Source of the DNA: Thiohalocapsa sp. ML1
GTDB lineage: Bacteria; Pseudomonadota; Gammaproteobacteria; Chromatiales; Chromatiaceae
Direction of reading: 5' to 3'
Assembly (NCBI RefSeq): GCF_001469165.1
Contig: NZ_JABX01000005.1
Span: 124,001-188,000, forward strand
DNA length: 64,000 nt
Shown here: in pieces, positions 8,589-17,949 of the stretch
How positions within the stretch are numbered: the first letter of the stretch is position 1
Layout: every line of letters begins with the position of its first letter
Translations under genes and position numbers: made by a program
The notes under the pieces: generated by a model
The model's input: the letters and a program-made list of their open reading frames with translations, nothing else
Databases searched by the model: none
Told to the model about the DNA's origin: nothing

Positions 8589-9833
8589 GTGCCAGACCTT
8601 CAGGACGACTCCACCCCCGCTGTGGCCTCCGGCGAGCCCTCGCGCCAGCTCACGCTGAACGGCAGCGAGGTGCAGCTCCTCGGCACCGCGCACGTCTCCC
8701 GTGCCAGCGTCGAGCAGGTGCAGGCGCTGCTCGCGCCCGGGCCGGCGGGTGCCGGCTTTGATGCCGTCGCCGTCGAGCTGTGCGAGAGCCGCTTCGAGGC
8801 CCTGTCCGATCCGGACCGGCTGCATCGCCTCGACCTGTTCACGGTGATCCGCGAGCAGCGCGTCTACGTGGTCGCCGCGAACCTGGCGCTTGCCGCCTAT
8901 CAGCAGCGCCTCGCGGACCAGTTCGGCATCGAGCCCGGTGCCGAGCAGCGCGCGGCCATCCAGCTCGCGCGCGAGCAGGGGCTGCCGGTGCTGCTGGTGG
9001 ATCGCGACATCGGCGTGACCTTGAAGCGCGCCGCCGCGAACCTGGGCTGGTGGAAGCGGCTCAATCTGTTCTCGGGGCTCCTCGCCGGCCTGTTGTCGCG
9101 GGACGAGGTCACCGAAGAGGAGATCGAGCGGCTGAAGCAGGGCGATGTGCTGGAGACCACCTTCGCCGAGTTCGCGCAGGATCGCCGCGAGCTCTATGTG
9201 CCGCTCATCAGCGAGCGCGATCGCTTCATGGCGGCGCGACTGCGCCAGGAGCTCAAGGGCCATGGCTATCGGCGCGTGCTCGCCGTGCTCGGCGCGGGGC
9301 ACCTCGCCGGCGTCGCTGACCACATGCAAGACCCCGCCGCGCCCGATCCGGCGGAGACCATCGCCGCGTTGGAGCAGGTGCCGACGCCGTCTGGGTTCTG
9401 GCGTGTGTTTCCGTGGCTCGTGGTCGCCGTCATCCTGGGCGTCTTCGCCTACGGCTTCACGCGCAGCCCGGAGCTCGGCTGGAACCTGGTCTGGGACTGG
9501 GTGCTCATCAATGGCGCGCTGGCCGCGCTCGGCGCGGCCATTGCGTTCGCGCATCCGCTGACGGTGCTGCTCTCCTTCTTCGCCGCGCCGCTCACATCCC
9601 TAAACCCAACCATCGGCGCTGGCATGGTGGCGGGTGCCGCCGAGCTGGCGCTGCGCCGGCCGAGCGTCGGCGACTTCGCGGCGCTGCGCGATGACGTGAC
9701 GACGCTGCGCGGCTGGTGGCGCAACCGCGTGTCGCACGTGCTGACGGTGTTCATCCTGGTCAGTCTGGGCTCCGCCGTCGGCACCTACGTCGCCGGCTTT
9801 CGCATCGTCGGGCGGGTGATCGGTGCGGAGTGA
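8589..9833 (+). CDS. TraB/PrgY-family membrane protein
   Basis: Homologue of TraB/PrgY proteins, named for pheromone shutdown in Enterococcus and distantly related to the TIKI/EreA/GumN metalloprotease-like fold. Visible family motifs are LLGTAHVSRASVEQV, VAVELCESRF, VDRDIGVTLKRA and GAGHLAGVADHM. Three to four membrane segments follow in the C-terminal third, including LLSFFAAPLTSLNPTIGAG. A GTG at 8589 (VPDLQDDSTP) is the most plausible start; upstream in-frame codons are possible. The bacterial substrate is unknown. Confidence 0.85.
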   Translation: MPDLQDDSTPAVASGEPSRQLTLNGSEVQLLGTAHVSRASVEQVQALLAPGPAGAGFDAVAVELCESRFEALSDPDRLHRLDLFTVIREQRVYVVAANLALAAYQQRLADQFGIEPGAEQRAAIQLAREQGLPVLLVDRDIGVTLKRAAANLGWWKRLNLFSGLLAGLLSRDEVTEEEIERLKQGDVLETTFAEFAQDRRELYVPLISERDRFMAARLRQELKGHGYRRVLAVLGAGHLAGVADHMQDPAAPDPAETIAALEQVPTPSGFWRVFPWLVVAVILGVFAYGFTRSPELGWNLVWDWVLINGALAALGAAIAFAHPLTVLLSFFAAPLTSLNPTIGAGMVAGAAELALRRPSVGDFAALRDDVTTLRGWWRNRVSHVLTVFILVSLGSAVGTYVAGFRIVGRVIGAE

Positions 9834-9855
9834 GGCGTCGCCGCCGTCGTCGCCG

Positions 9856-10434
9856 TCAGGTTGCGTCGGCCGCCGCCCGGATCAGCGGCAGCGCCGGGTC
9901 GAGGTGCTGGAAGGCATGGTCGCCGCCGGGGAAGGCCACCACCCGCGCGCAGCCGCGATAGAGCGCCACGGATGCGCGCTGGTCGATGAGCTCGTCGCCC
10001 AAGTCCACCAGCAGCGTCGTCGGCGCGAGTAGCTGCGCGCAGGGGCGGGCAGGGGTGTAGGCGCGCGTCTGATCGATGCGCTCGCGGGTCAGCACGTAGC
10101 GCTCACCCGCCGCCGTCTGCTGTTCGCTGCCGATGAAATCGCGCAGATCCAGCCAGGGCCGTAGCGCCGGGTTGATCATGAACAGATGTGCGCAGGGTAC
10201 GCGGGTGATGAGCCAGCGCCCGTAGAACCCGCCCATGGAGCTTCCCACCAGCACCGGCGGGCCGTTCGCGGCCGCCACCTGCTCCAGCATCGCGGTCAGC
10301 TCGGCGACCGCGTCGTCCGGCCGGTGCGGCGCGTAGTCCGGCGCCAGCACGGGTCGTGGCGCGAGCAGCTCCCGCAGCCGGGTGGCCTTGGCGGACAGGC
10401 TGGAGCTGTTCAGCCCGTGCAGGTAGACGATCAT
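9856..10434 (-). CDS. YqiA-type alpha/beta-hydrolase esterase
   Basis: Alpha/beta hydrolase of 192 aa resembling E. coli YqiA. It begins MIVYLHGLNSS, has the nucleophile elbow VGSSMGGFYGRWL (Ser in GSSMGG), and the late acid and histidine as LVDLGDELIDQ and PGGDHAFQH. Likely a cytosolic short-acyl esterase. Convergent with the TraB-family gene, 22 bp apart. Confidence 0.88.
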   Translation of the reverse strand: MIVYLHGLNSSSLSAKATRLRELLAPRPVLAPDYAPHRPDDAVAELTAMLEQVAAANGPPVLVGSSMGGFYGRWLITRVPCAHLFMINPALRPWLDLRDFIGSEQQTAAGERYVLTRERIDQTRAYTPARPCAQLLAPTTLLVDLGDELIDQRASVALYRGCARVVAFPGGDHAFQHLDPALPLIRAAADAT

Positions 10435-10494
10435 CGCGTGACTGACCCCGAGCGTTGGGACTCCGCATTTTAGCGAGGCTTCACCCCAGCCGAC

Positions 10495-10646
10495 GAGTCA
10501 TTCACGACGACAAGGCGCTTGCAGGCAAAAGGGCCGAGGGCCAAGGGCCGAGGGAGCCCGCCTCGGCCCTTGGCCCTTGGCCCAATGCGCCGACGAGCGG
10601 GCTGCGCAAGACGAGGCGCCGTGCCCTGGTCGGTCTGAGGCGCTGC
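10495..10646. repeat. Dispersed repeat R, copy 1
   Basis: Unit of about 150 bp beginning GAGTCA, then ACGACGACAAGGCGCTTGCA, a palindromic core of GGGCCGAGG/CCTCGGCCC blocks, and a right arm containing CGAGCGGGCTGCGCAAGACG and ending near GGTCGGTCTGAGG. It is repeated almost exactly at 10685-10835. No gene is convincing in this spacer. Confidence 0.85.
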
Positions 10647-10684
10647 CTGCCTAGATTGCTTGCCAGCGCCGAATGCTTGCAGAT

Positions 10685-10835
10685 GAGTCAAGTTTCACGA
10701 CGACAAGGCGCTTGCAGGCAAAAGGGCCGAGGGCCAAGGGCCAAGGGAGCCCGCCTCGGCCCTTGGCCCAATGCGCCGACGAGCGGGCTGCGCAAGACGA
10801 GGCGCCGTGCCCTGGTCGGTCTGAGGCTCTGCCTC
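10685..10835. repeat. Dispersed repeat R, copy 2
   Basis: Near-identical direct copy of the unit at 10495-10646, shorter by one GGCCCTTGGCCC block. Its left flank (GCCGAATGCTTGCAGATGAG) is also shared with the copy at 61731, so the true repeat begins near 10669. Confidence 0.85.
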
Positions 10836-10869
10836 GCTTGTGCTTCGCTGCCAAAATCCCGAGACCGTG

Positions 10870-10910
10870 GTTTTATCGTTGTCGTTGTCGTTGTCGTTGT
10901 CGTAATCGAA
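10870..10910. repeat. GTTGTC hexanucleotide run
   Basis: Several tandem copies of TCGTTG follow repeat R copy 2. Comparable hexamer runs recur in other spacers (12475, 18000, 30390, 33905) and inside the DmeF coding region. Confidence 0.8.
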
Positions 10911-10920
10911 CGTGCGCCGC

Positions 10921-11011
10921 GTTGACGGGCGTTGACTGGAGTGTTGACCTCCAGGTCAACACGGCGACACGAGCCGACCGGGAGGTCGGCTCTCCGGCCC
11001 GGCCCGGGCCG
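10921..11011 (-). repeat. Two-palindrome composite repeat, copy 1 (inverted)
   Basis: Contains GTTGACCTCCAGGTCAAC and GCCGACCGGGAGGTCGGC next to a GGCCCGGCCCGGGCC block. Read on the minus strand it has the same order as the copies at 43100 and 54736: GC-block, GCCGACC palindrome, GTTGACC palindrome, then CTCCAGTCA tandem units. Confidence 0.85.
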
Positions 11012-11121
11012 CTCTGGATCGGTTACCGACCCGCCCGCGACGACCCAAGACGGTCTCAAGACTTCCGCGCCGCTGCATTAGCCAGTCCAACGCCCCGTTC
11101 GAAACGTGACTCCTCTGCACA

Positions 11122-11176
11122 CATTCGGCGCTGTCACGCATTCGGCGCTGTCACGCATTCGGCGCTGTCACGCATT
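11122..11176 (+). repeat. 17-bp tandem repeat, about three units
   Basis: Three consecutive copies of GCATTCGGCGCTGTCAC in the spacer upstream of the O-methyltransferase gene. With repeat R and the composite repeat it fills most of the 887-bp gap between 10435 and 11321, in which I see no gene. Confidence 0.85.
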
Positions 11177-11321
11177 CTAGCGGCGGACGCCGCTTGCGTG
11201 CGCGCCGACATGGCGCATTCAGCCGACGATGGGACCTTGCCCAGGTCTTGGAACGCGCAACGTGCTCATTGAGGTTGCTCCGGGACCACCGGAGCCCACG
11301 CCGTCTCTATCGGAGCCCCAG

Positions 11322-11969
11322 ATGCCGGATACCGTGCTGCCGCTGTTGTTGCAGTCCTACCTTGATGAACTGGTGCCGGATCGCCCCCCCGAGCTCCGGG
11401 CGATGGAGGCGGTTGCGGTCGCCGAGGGCTTTCCGATCATCGGCCCCGCCTGCGGGCACTTCTGCTATGTGGTCGCGCGCATGATCGGGGCGCGGCGGGT
11501 GTTCGAGCTCGGCTCCGGCTTCGGCTATTCCACCGCGTGGTTCGCCCGCGCCGTGCAGGAGACCCACGGCGCCGCCGGCGAGGTGCACCACACGGTCTGG
11601 GAGGCGGAGCTGTCCGCTCGCGCGGAGCGCCACCTGCGGGCGCTTGGGCTTGCGTCGCAGGTGCGCTTCCACGTCGGCGAGGCGGTTGCGGCGCTGGCGG
11701 ACGAGACGGGCGGATTCGACCTGATCTTCAGCGACATCGACAAGGAGGGCTATCCGGACTCGTTGCCGGTCATCGAGCGGCAGCTCCTGTCCGGCGGCGT
11801 GCTCATCGTCGACAACATGCTCTGGGGTAACCGGGTGCTCGACCCGCGCATCGATGATCCGGCCACCGCGGCAATCCGCTGCTTCACGCGTCTCGTTACC
11901 GAGAGTCCGCACTGGGCCGGCAGCATCCTGCCTCTGCGCGATGGGCTCCTCCTGGCGCTCAAGGCCTGA
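11322..11969 (+). CDS. SAM-dependent O-methyltransferase
   Basis: Class I O-methyltransferase of 215 aa resembling the catechol/caffeoyl-CoA OMT family. The SAM-binding glycine loop is FELGSGFGYSTAWFA; an acidic block DLIFSDIDKEGYPDSL and the motif VDNMLWGNRVLDP match the metal-dependent OMT family (DxDK, DNxLW). The ATG at 11322 is chosen because homology begins about 30 residues inside the longest open frame. The acceptor is unknown. Confidence 0.88.
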   Translation: MPDTVLPLLLQSYLDELVPDRPPELRAMEAVAVAEGFPIIGPACGHFCYVVARMIGARRVFELGSGFGYSTAWFARAVQETHGAAGEVHHTVWEAELSARAERHLRALGLASQVRFHVGEAVAALADETGGFDLIFSDIDKEGYPDSLPVIERQLLSGGVLIVDNMLWGNRVLDPRIDDPATAAIRCFTRLVTESPHWAGSILPLRDGLLLALKA

Positions 11970-12061
11970 GCGCAGAGCGGCCTCGGCATTGTGTGGGTTT
12001 TGGCGGGAGGTCGGCTTCCGCCGTCGCTATACTGCTCGGCGAATCACGTCGGAGAGTCAAG

Positions 12062-12328
12062 ATGGCCAAGCGTCAGCCGAGTCCCACCGAGCGCGTTGAG
12101 GCACTGTTCCACGAGCTGGTCGACCACTACGGGGCTGGCGATGAGCGCGAGCTGCGCGCCGCCGCCAAGCTGTTGCTGGTGGCGCTCGCTAAGTTCCGCG
12201 CCCACGGCGGCGAGCGCTGGTCCGCGTTGCTGGACGAGTATGTCGACATCGTCAAGCGCGACCCGGCCCGCTTCGAGCGCATGCTGAGGTCCAACAGCGG
12301 CACCTCGCCGGACGAGCTGCAAGCCTGA
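12062..12328 (+). CDS. Small conserved-looking hypothetical protein
   Basis: Predicted 88-aa soluble, all-helical protein, MAKRQPSPTERVEALFHELV to GTSPDELQA, with charged amphipathic helices and no cysteines, signal or membrane segment. I do not recognise it. The start ATG follows GGAGAGTCAAG, a reasonable ribosome-binding site, and codon use matches neighbours. Confidence 0.6.
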   Translation: MAKRQPSPTERVEALFHELVDHYGAGDERELRAAAKLLLVALAKFRAHGGERWSALLDEYVDIVKRDPARFERMLRSNSGTSPDELQA

Positions 12329-12665
12329 GTCGCGGGGGGGCGCCCCGGTGCGGCGCCGTGCCGGCTGACGGCCATGGCGACCGGCGCGGCGCTGCGCGCC
12401 ATGGCCGACGGTGAGCGACATCGCACGACACAAGGGTTTCGCACTGCGACGCGGCTTGAGCCGGGATTCTGATTTTGATCCGGATACGGATACGGATACG
12501 GATCCCAATGAGTGGCGCGCAACGTCTGCTGCGCTTGGCCCTTGCGCGTATACTGCCCGCGCTCGCCGGGCCGCTCGCGTCGGGCGCGATCGCCCCCATC
12601 TCCACTGCGTCCGTCATCTTCCGACAACACTATGGCCCGCGGTCTGCGCCGCGCCGGGAGCCCCC
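12329..12665. other. Spacer with GGATAC hexamer run
   Basis: No convincing gene. Around 12474-12506 there are tandem GATACG units embedded in GATTCT/GATCC variants. The remainder presumably holds the promoter of the mutarotase-glnE operon. Confidence 0.55.
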
Positions 12666-13604
12666 ATGGACATCACCCAGGCGAACGACGAGTTTGGCAT
12701 TCCAGGTGTGCTCAGCATCTGCGCCGGCAACGGCGGCTTTCCGCTGATCTGCATCGACAACGACCATGCCCGTGCCGAGATCTCGGTGTATGCGGGGCAG
12801 GTGCTCGCTTACCAGCCGGAGCAGGAACAGCACGACCTGCTGTTCGTCAGCGAGCACGCGTTGTTTCAGCCCGGCAAGGCCATCAAGGGCGGCATCCCGG
12901 TGTGCTGGCCCTGGTTCGGCCGCGACCCCGACGACCGCGGTCGGCCGGACCACGGCTTCGTGCGCGCGCGCGGCTGGAAGCTGCTGTCCACTGAGACCAT
13001 GGTCGACGGCGCCACCCGTGTGCGGCTCGGTTGCCGCGACGACGAGGCCACCCGCGCGCTGTGGCCGTATCGCTTCGCGTTGGAGCTGGAGGTCACCGTC
13101 GGTGCGACGCTGGCGGTGGCGCTCGTGACCCGCAACACCGGCCCGGCGCCGGTGACCATCACGCAGGCGCTGCACACCTATTTCAACGTCGGCGATGTGC
13201 GCCGCGCGCAGGTGCTCGGGCTCGCCGGTCACAGCTACCTGGACAAGGTGGCGCTGAGCGACCCGACGGCGACGCCGGCGGCGGACCCGGACGCCCCGGT
13301 GGAGCAGTCCGGCCCCATCAACTTCGACGGCCCGGTGAACCGTATCTATCTTGATACGGCTGATCGGCTCATCATCGACGACCCATCGTTTGGCCGGCAG
13401 ATCCAGATCGACCGCGAGGGCAGCCGCTCCGCCGTGGTCTGGAATCCGTGGATCGAGCAGTCCCGGCAGATGGGCGACTTCGGCGATGACGAATACCTCG
13501 GCATGGTCTGCGTCGAGACCACCAACGCGGGCACCGACGCGGTGACCATCGCGCCCGGCGCCAGCCACCGCATGGCGAGCCGCTACGGCATCCTGCATGA
13601 CTGA
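12666..13604 (+). CDS. D-hexose-6-phosphate mutarotase (YeaD family)
   Basis: Aldose-1-epimerase-fold enzyme interconverting alpha and beta anomers of glucose-6-phosphate. Family landmarks are KAIKGGIPVCWPWFG, DHGFVRARGWKL (His), QALHTYFNVGD (His) and GMVCVETTNA (catalytic Glu). Length is 312 aa. The ATG at 12666 gives the expected N-terminus. Its last eight bases overlap the start of glnE, so the two are co-translated. Confidence 0.92.
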   Translation: MDITQANDEFGIPGVLSICAGNGGFPLICIDNDHARAEISVYAGQVLAYQPEQEQHDLLFVSEHALFQPGKAIKGGIPVCWPWFGRDPDDRGRPDHGFVRARGWKLLSTETMVDGATRVRLGCRDDEATRALWPYRFALELEVTVGATLAVALVTRNTGPAPVTITQALHTYFNVGDVRRAQVLGLAGHSYLDKVALSDPTATPAADPDAPVEQSGPINFDGPVNRIYLDTADRLIIDDPSFGRQIQIDREGSRSAVVWNPWIEQSRQMGDFGDDEYLGMVCVETTNAGTDAVTIAPGASHRMASRYGILHD

Positions 13605-16518
13605 CAGCGCCGGCGAAGGCCCAACCCATCACCAACAGGACCCGCACTGGTCAGTCTGGCTCGACTGGGCGCGTGCACAAGATGTCGCGGTGCCCGAGGA
13701 TGCTGCCTTCGCGGACGCCCGCCAGCGGGTCTGGGCGGCGAGCGAGTTTGCCGCGCTCACGGCGGCGCGCAGCCCCGAGACCCTGGCCGCGCTGCTCGCC
13801 GACGACGCGCTGACACGGGCACCGACGGCGGCGGAGCTGGATCGGCTGCTCGCCGACGCGCTGGCGCAGCTCGCGCCCGAGCGCGCCGCCGAGCCCGCGC
13901 TGGCGCAGGCGCTGCGGCGCTTTCGCCGCGCACAGATGCTGCGCATCGTCTGGCGCGACCTCGCCGGCTGGGCCGATCTCGACGAGACGCTGGAGAGCCT
14001 GTCGGCGCTGGCGGACACCTGCGTGCAGCGGGCGCTGGACCTGCTCACCGCCTGGACCGAGGCCGAGCTCGGCGTGCCGCGCGACGCCGCGGGCCACCGG
14101 CAGCGGCTGCTGGTGCTCGGCATGGGCAAGCTCGGGGCGCGCGAGCTCAACATGAGCTCGGACATCGACCTCATCTTCGCCTTCCCGCACACCGGTAGCA
14201 CCGTCGGCGGTCCGCGGGAGCTGACCTGCGAGCAGTTCTTCACGCGCCTCGGCCAGCGGCTGGTGCAGGCGCTGGATCAGGTCACCGCCGACGGCTTCGT
14301 GTTCCGCGTCGATACGCGGCTGCGGCCCTTCGGCAGCGCCGGACCCCTCGCCATGAGCTTCGATGCCATGGAGGGCTACTACCATTCGCAGGCGCGCGAA
14401 TGGGAGCGCTACGCCATGACCAAGGCCCGCGTCATCGCCGGCCCAACCGGGCCCGCGGCGGAGCTGGCGGCCATGCTCAGACCCTTCGTCTACCGGCGGT
14501 ATCTGGACTTCGGCGCCATCGAGTCGCTGCGCTCGCTCAAGGTCATGATCGCCCGCGAGCTCAAGCGCAAGGGCATGGAGCACAACATCAAGCTCGGCCC
14601 CGGCGGCATCCGCGAGATCGAGTTCATCGGCCAGTCGTTCCAACTCATCCGCGGCGGGCGCGAGCCGGAGCTGCGCATCCGCCCGATCCAGCCGGTGCTG
14701 AGGCTGCTCGGCGACAAGGGGCTGTTGAGCGCCATCGACGTCGCCGCGCTGACCTCGGCGTACCGATTCCTCAGGCTCACCGAAAATCGCCTCCAGGCCT
14801 GGCAGGACCGCCAGACCCATGTGCTGCCGGAGACGCCGGACGCCAGACTCAGGCTCGCGCGCAGCATGGGCTTCGACGGCTGGGATGCCTTTGCCGAGGT
14901 GCTCGGCGCCCACCGCGCGCGGGTGCAGCGATGCTTCGAGGCCGTGTTCGCCGCCCCCGTCGGCGGTGAGCATCCCTTAACCGTGCTCTGGAGCGGGCGC
15001 CCCGAGCCCGAGGAGGCGCACGCCCTGCTCACCGCGCATGGCTTCGCTGAGCCGGCGGCGACCGTCGCCGTCATTGCACGCTTCCGCGACGCCGCCGAGC
15101 GGCGGGGCTTGAGCACCCGCGCCGCCGAGCACCTGGAGCACGTGCTGCCGGCGCTGCTCGCGGCCGTCGCGGACAGCGACGCGCCGGACCTCGCCCTGCC
15201 GCGGGTGCTGACGGTGCTGGAGTCGGTGCTCGGGCGCACGGCGTATCTGGCGCTGTTGTCCGAGAACCCGGACGTGCTCCGCCAGCTCGTGCAACTGAGC
15301 GGGAAGAGCCCGTGGTTCGCCCAGCGCACGGCGAAGCAGCCGCTGCTGCTCGATGAGCTGCTGGACCCGCGGCGGCTGTTCGAGCCGCTGCGACGCACGG
15401 ATCTGGAGCACGAGCTCGACGTGCTGCTCGGCACCGTCGGCGACGACGACCTGGAGCAGCGCATGGAGCGGCTGCGTCAGTTCGTCCAGGGCAATCAATT
15501 GCGTACCGCCGCCGCGGACATCACCGGCGTGGTCTCGCTGATGGTGGTCAGCGACTATCTCACTGAGATCGCCGAGGTGGCGACCGAGCGCAGCCTCGCC
15601 ATCGCCTTCTGCGACCTGACCCGGCGCCACGGCGAGCCGCCGGGTCGTTCGCTGACGGAGCCGGGTTTCCTGGTGCTCGGCTACGGCAAGCTCGGTGGCA
15701 TCGAGCTCGGCTACAACTCGGACCTGGACCTAGTGTTCTTGTACGACGAGGCGCTGGCCAGAGAGCCTACCGCCGTCTCCGAGCCCGACGGGCAGCGCTC
15801 GGTGACGGGCTCGCAGTTCTACGTGCGCTTGGCCCAGCGCATGATCCACATCATGACCACGCCGACCTACTCCGGCGTGCTGTACGACATTGATGCGCGG
15901 CTACGCCCGGACGGCGACAAGGGCATGATCGCCCGCACGCTGGCCTCCTTCGCAGGCTACCAGCGCGAGGAGGCCTGGACTTGGGAGCACCAAGCGCTGG
16001 TGCGCGCCCGGCCGGTGGCTGGCGACGCGGGCCTTGCGGCGCGCTTCCGCGCGGTGCGCGATGAGATCCTGCGGCTGCCGCGGGACCCCGACAAACTCCG
16101 CACCGAGGTGCGCGACATGCGGGCGAAGATGCGTGCGAGCCTTGACAAGACCCGCGGGGGGCGCTTCGACCTGAAACAGGGCCGCGGCGGTATTGCCGAT
16201 ATCGAGTTCATTGTTCAATATTCGGTGCTGCGCTGGGCCGCGACGCATCCCGACCTCACCACCTGGACCGACAACGTTCGGCTGCTGGAAACCCTGGACC
16301 GCCTCGCGCTGTTGCCGGGCGGAACCGCCCAGGACCTCACCGATGCCTACAAGGCGCTGCGCTTCGCCTATCACCGCCACGCGTTGCAGGATTCGCCGGG
16401 GCTGGTGCCGGACACCGAGCTCGCGGCCGAGCGCGAGGCGGTGGCAGGTTGCTGGCGGCAATTGATGGAGGGCCGAGGGCCGAAGGCTGAGGGGGAAGGG
16501 CCTGCAGCCGAGGGCTGA
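13597..16518 (+). CDS. glnE: Bifunctional glutamine synthetase adenylyltransferase/deadenylylase
   Basis: Large enzyme of 973 aa that adenylylates and deadenylylates glutamine synthetase in response to PII state and glutamine. Two nucleotidyltransferase domains are visible: LGMGKLGARELNMSSDIDL near residue 175 (deadenylylase) and LGYGKLGGIELGYNSDLDL near residue 695 (adenylylase), each with the DxD metal site. Conserved blocks NIKLGPGGIREIEFI and DLKQGRGGIADIEFI follow each. The last 16 or so residues (EGRGPKAEGEGPAAEG) are encoded by the GGCCGAGGG-type intergenic repeat and look like a read-through extension. Confidence 0.96.
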   Translation: MTDSAGEGPTHHQQDPHWSVWLDWARAQDVAVPEDAAFADARQRVWAASEFAALTAARSPETLAALLADDALTRAPTAAELDRLLADALAQLAPERAAEPALAQALRRFRRAQMLRIVWRDLAGWADLDETLESLSALADTCVQRALDLLTAWTEAELGVPRDAAGHRQRLLVLGMGKLGARELNMSSDIDLIFAFPHTGSTVGGPRELTCEQFFTRLGQRLVQALDQVTADGFVFRVDTRLRPFGSAGPLAMSFDAMEGYYHSQAREWERYAMTKARVIAGPTGPAAELAAMLRPFVYRRYLDFGAIESLRSLKVMIARELKRKGMEHNIKLGPGGIREIEFIGQSFQLIRGGREPELRIRPIQPVLRLLGDKGLLSAIDVAALTSAYRFLRLTENRLQAWQDRQTHVLPETPDARLRLARSMGFDGWDAFAEVLGAHRARVQRCFEAVFAAPVGGEHPLTVLWSGRPEPEEAHALLTAHGFAEPAATVAVIARFRDAAERRGLSTRAAEHLEHVLPALLAAVADSDAPDLALPRVLTVLESVLGRTAYLALLSENPDVLRQLVQLSGKSPWFAQRTAKQPLLLDELLDPRRLFEPLRRTDLEHELDVLLGTVGDDDLEQRMERLRQFVQGNQLRTAAADITGVVSLMVVSDYLTEIAEVATERSLAIAFCDLTRRHGEPPGRSLTEPGFLVLGYGKLGGIELGYNSDLDLVFLYDEALAREPTAVSEPDGQRSVTGSQFYVRLAQRMIHIMTTPTYSGVLYDIDARLRPDGDKGMIARTLASFAGYQREEAWTWEHQALVRARPVAGDAGLAARFRAVRDEILRLPRDPDKLRTEVRDMRAKMRASLDKTRGGRFDLKQGRGGIADIEFIVQYSVLRWAATHPDLTTWTDNVRLLETLDRLALLPGGTAQDLTDAYKALRFAYHRHALQDSPGLVPDTELAAEREAVAGCWRQLMEGRGPKAEGEGPAAEG

Positions 16519-16700
16519 GGAGCGAGCTTCTAAGCCCCAGCTCGTTGGGGTTGCTTCGCCCACCAAAGGCTTTCGATCCGCAACAGTAGTAAATTTGTCC
16601 CTCGCCTCGCGGCTAGGCTCTAGGCCGTTGTTTCCGGCCTCGGCCCACGGCCCTAGGCCCTTATTCCCGGCCTCGGCCCTCGGCCCTCGGCCCTTCTTCC
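16466..16700. repeat. GGCCGAGGG / GGCCCTCGG repeat block
   Basis: Imperfect tandem and inverted GGCCGAGG/CCTCGGCCC units start inside the 3' end of glnE, continue into the 199-bp spacer and end just before the ilvE ribosome-binding site (CTGAGGAG). Confidence 0.75.
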
Positions 16701-16717
16701 CTGAGGAGTATCAAGCA

Positions 16718-17638
16718 ATGACCATGGCCGACCGCGACGGCGTGATCTGGCACGACGGCGAGCTCGTGGACTGGCGTGAAGCCAAGACCCATGTGCTGAC
16801 TCACACGCTGCACTATGGCATGGGCGTCTTCGAGGGCGTACGCGCCTATGCCACCGACCGCGGACCGGCCATTTTCCGGCTCCAGGAGCACACCAGGCGG
16901 CTGTTCAATTCCGCGCACATCCTCGGCATGCGCGTGCCCTACGATCAGGACACGCTAAACGCGGCACAGCGCGCCGTGGTGCGCGAGAACAACCTGGACT
17001 CGGCCTACATCCGGCCGTTGTTCTACTACGGCGCCGAGGGCATGGGTCTGCGGGCGGACAACCTGCAGGTGCATGCCATCGTCGCCGCGTGGAACTGGGG
17101 CAGCTACCTGGGCGAGGAGAACATCAAGCACGGCATCCGCATCAAGGTGTCGTCCTTCACCCGCCATCACGTCAACGTGACCATGTGCCGGGCCAAGGCC
17201 ACGGGTAATTACATGAACTCCATGATGGCGTTACAGGAGGCGCTGCGCGACGGCTACGACGAGGCGCTGCTGCTCGATGCCGAGGGCTACGTGATGGAGG
17301 GCAGCGGCGAAAACGTGTTCATCGTCCGCGACGGCGTCATCTACACCCCGGACCTGACGTCGGCGCTCGACGGCATTACGCGCAAGACGGTCGTCGCGCT
17401 CGCCGCCGAGATGGGGCTTGCCGTGATCGAGAAGCGCATTACCCGCGACGAGGTGTACATCGCCGACGAGGCCTTCTTCACCGGCACCGCGGCGGAGGTC
17501 ACGCCCATTCGCGAGGTGGACGGCCGCAGCATCGGCAGCGGTACCCGCGGCCACATCACCGAGCAGTTGCAGAGCAAGTACTTCGACGTCGTGAAGGGCC
17601 GGAGCCCCGAGCACTTGGAGTGGCTCAGCGTCATCTAG
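16718..17638 (+). CDS. ilvE: Branched-chain amino acid aminotransferase
   Basis: PLP-dependent class IV aminotransferase for the last step of Leu, Ile and Val synthesis. Begins MTMADRDGVIWHDGEL; shows GVFEGVRAYATDRG, the PLP lysine in CRAKATGNYMNSMMAL, the glutamate region EGYVMEGSGENVF and the late FFTGTAAEVTPIREV. Length of 306 aa is standard. ATG at 16718 has a strong CTGAGGAG site; longer in-frame starts would translate the upstream repeat and are rejected. Confidence 0.96.
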   Translation: MTMADRDGVIWHDGELVDWREAKTHVLTHTLHYGMGVFEGVRAYATDRGPAIFRLQEHTRRLFNSAHILGMRVPYDQDTLNAAQRAVVRENNLDSAYIRPLFYYGAEGMGLRADNLQVHAIVAAWNWGSYLGEENIKHGIRIKVSSFTRHHVNVTMCRAKATGNYMNSMMALQEALRDGYDEALLLDAEGYVMEGSGENVFIVRDGVIYTPDLTSALDGITRKTVVALAAEMGLAVIEKRITRDEVYIADEAFFTGTAAEVTPIREVDGRSIGSGTRGHITEQLQSKYFDVVKGRSPEHLEWLSVI

Positions 17639-17721
17639 CCGCTTCGGCGACGCCGCCGCCGCCCGCCGACAGCGCCGTCGAGCCGCGGCGCCCGCCCATT
17701 GCCTTTGTAGGAATCGAAGCC

Positions 17722-17949
17722 ATGCGCAAGCTCATCCGCGATCCGGCCCTAGACACTTCCGGTGCCGCGCCGCCGCCGGCGCCCGGCGGTCCGCGCCTCG
17801 TCAGCCGGAAAGATCTGCCGTTGTCCTGCCCGCTGCCGGACGCCGAGGTCTGGGACATGCACCCGCGCGTGTATCTGCCCATTGAGGACGAGCCTGATCA
17901 TGAGGCGACATGCCCGTATTGCGGGGCGCGGTATAAGTTGAGGGACTAG
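17722..17949 (+). CDS. Small zinc-finger protein (zf-CHCC type)
   Basis: Predicted 75-aa protein with a zinc-binding pattern CPLPDAEVWDMHPRVYLP then CPYCGARYKL, i.e. Cys, His, CxxC, as in the zf-CHCC family (also in mitochondrial complex I subunit NDUFS6). Role in bacteria is unknown. Located 83 bp after ilvE on the same strand, a pairing I recall in other gammaproteobacteria. Its TAG stop sits at the edge of a TAGGGG repeat. Confidence 0.82.
   Translation: MRKLIRDPALDTSGAAPPPAPGGPRLVSRKDLPLSCPLPDAEVWDMHPRVYLPIEDEPDHEATCPYCGARYKLRD

Noticed and set aside
7977-9554. Long upstream extension of the small lipoprotein gene
   Set aside because: The extension is antisense to the TraB-family gene; the lipoprotein signal peptide begins at 8390.
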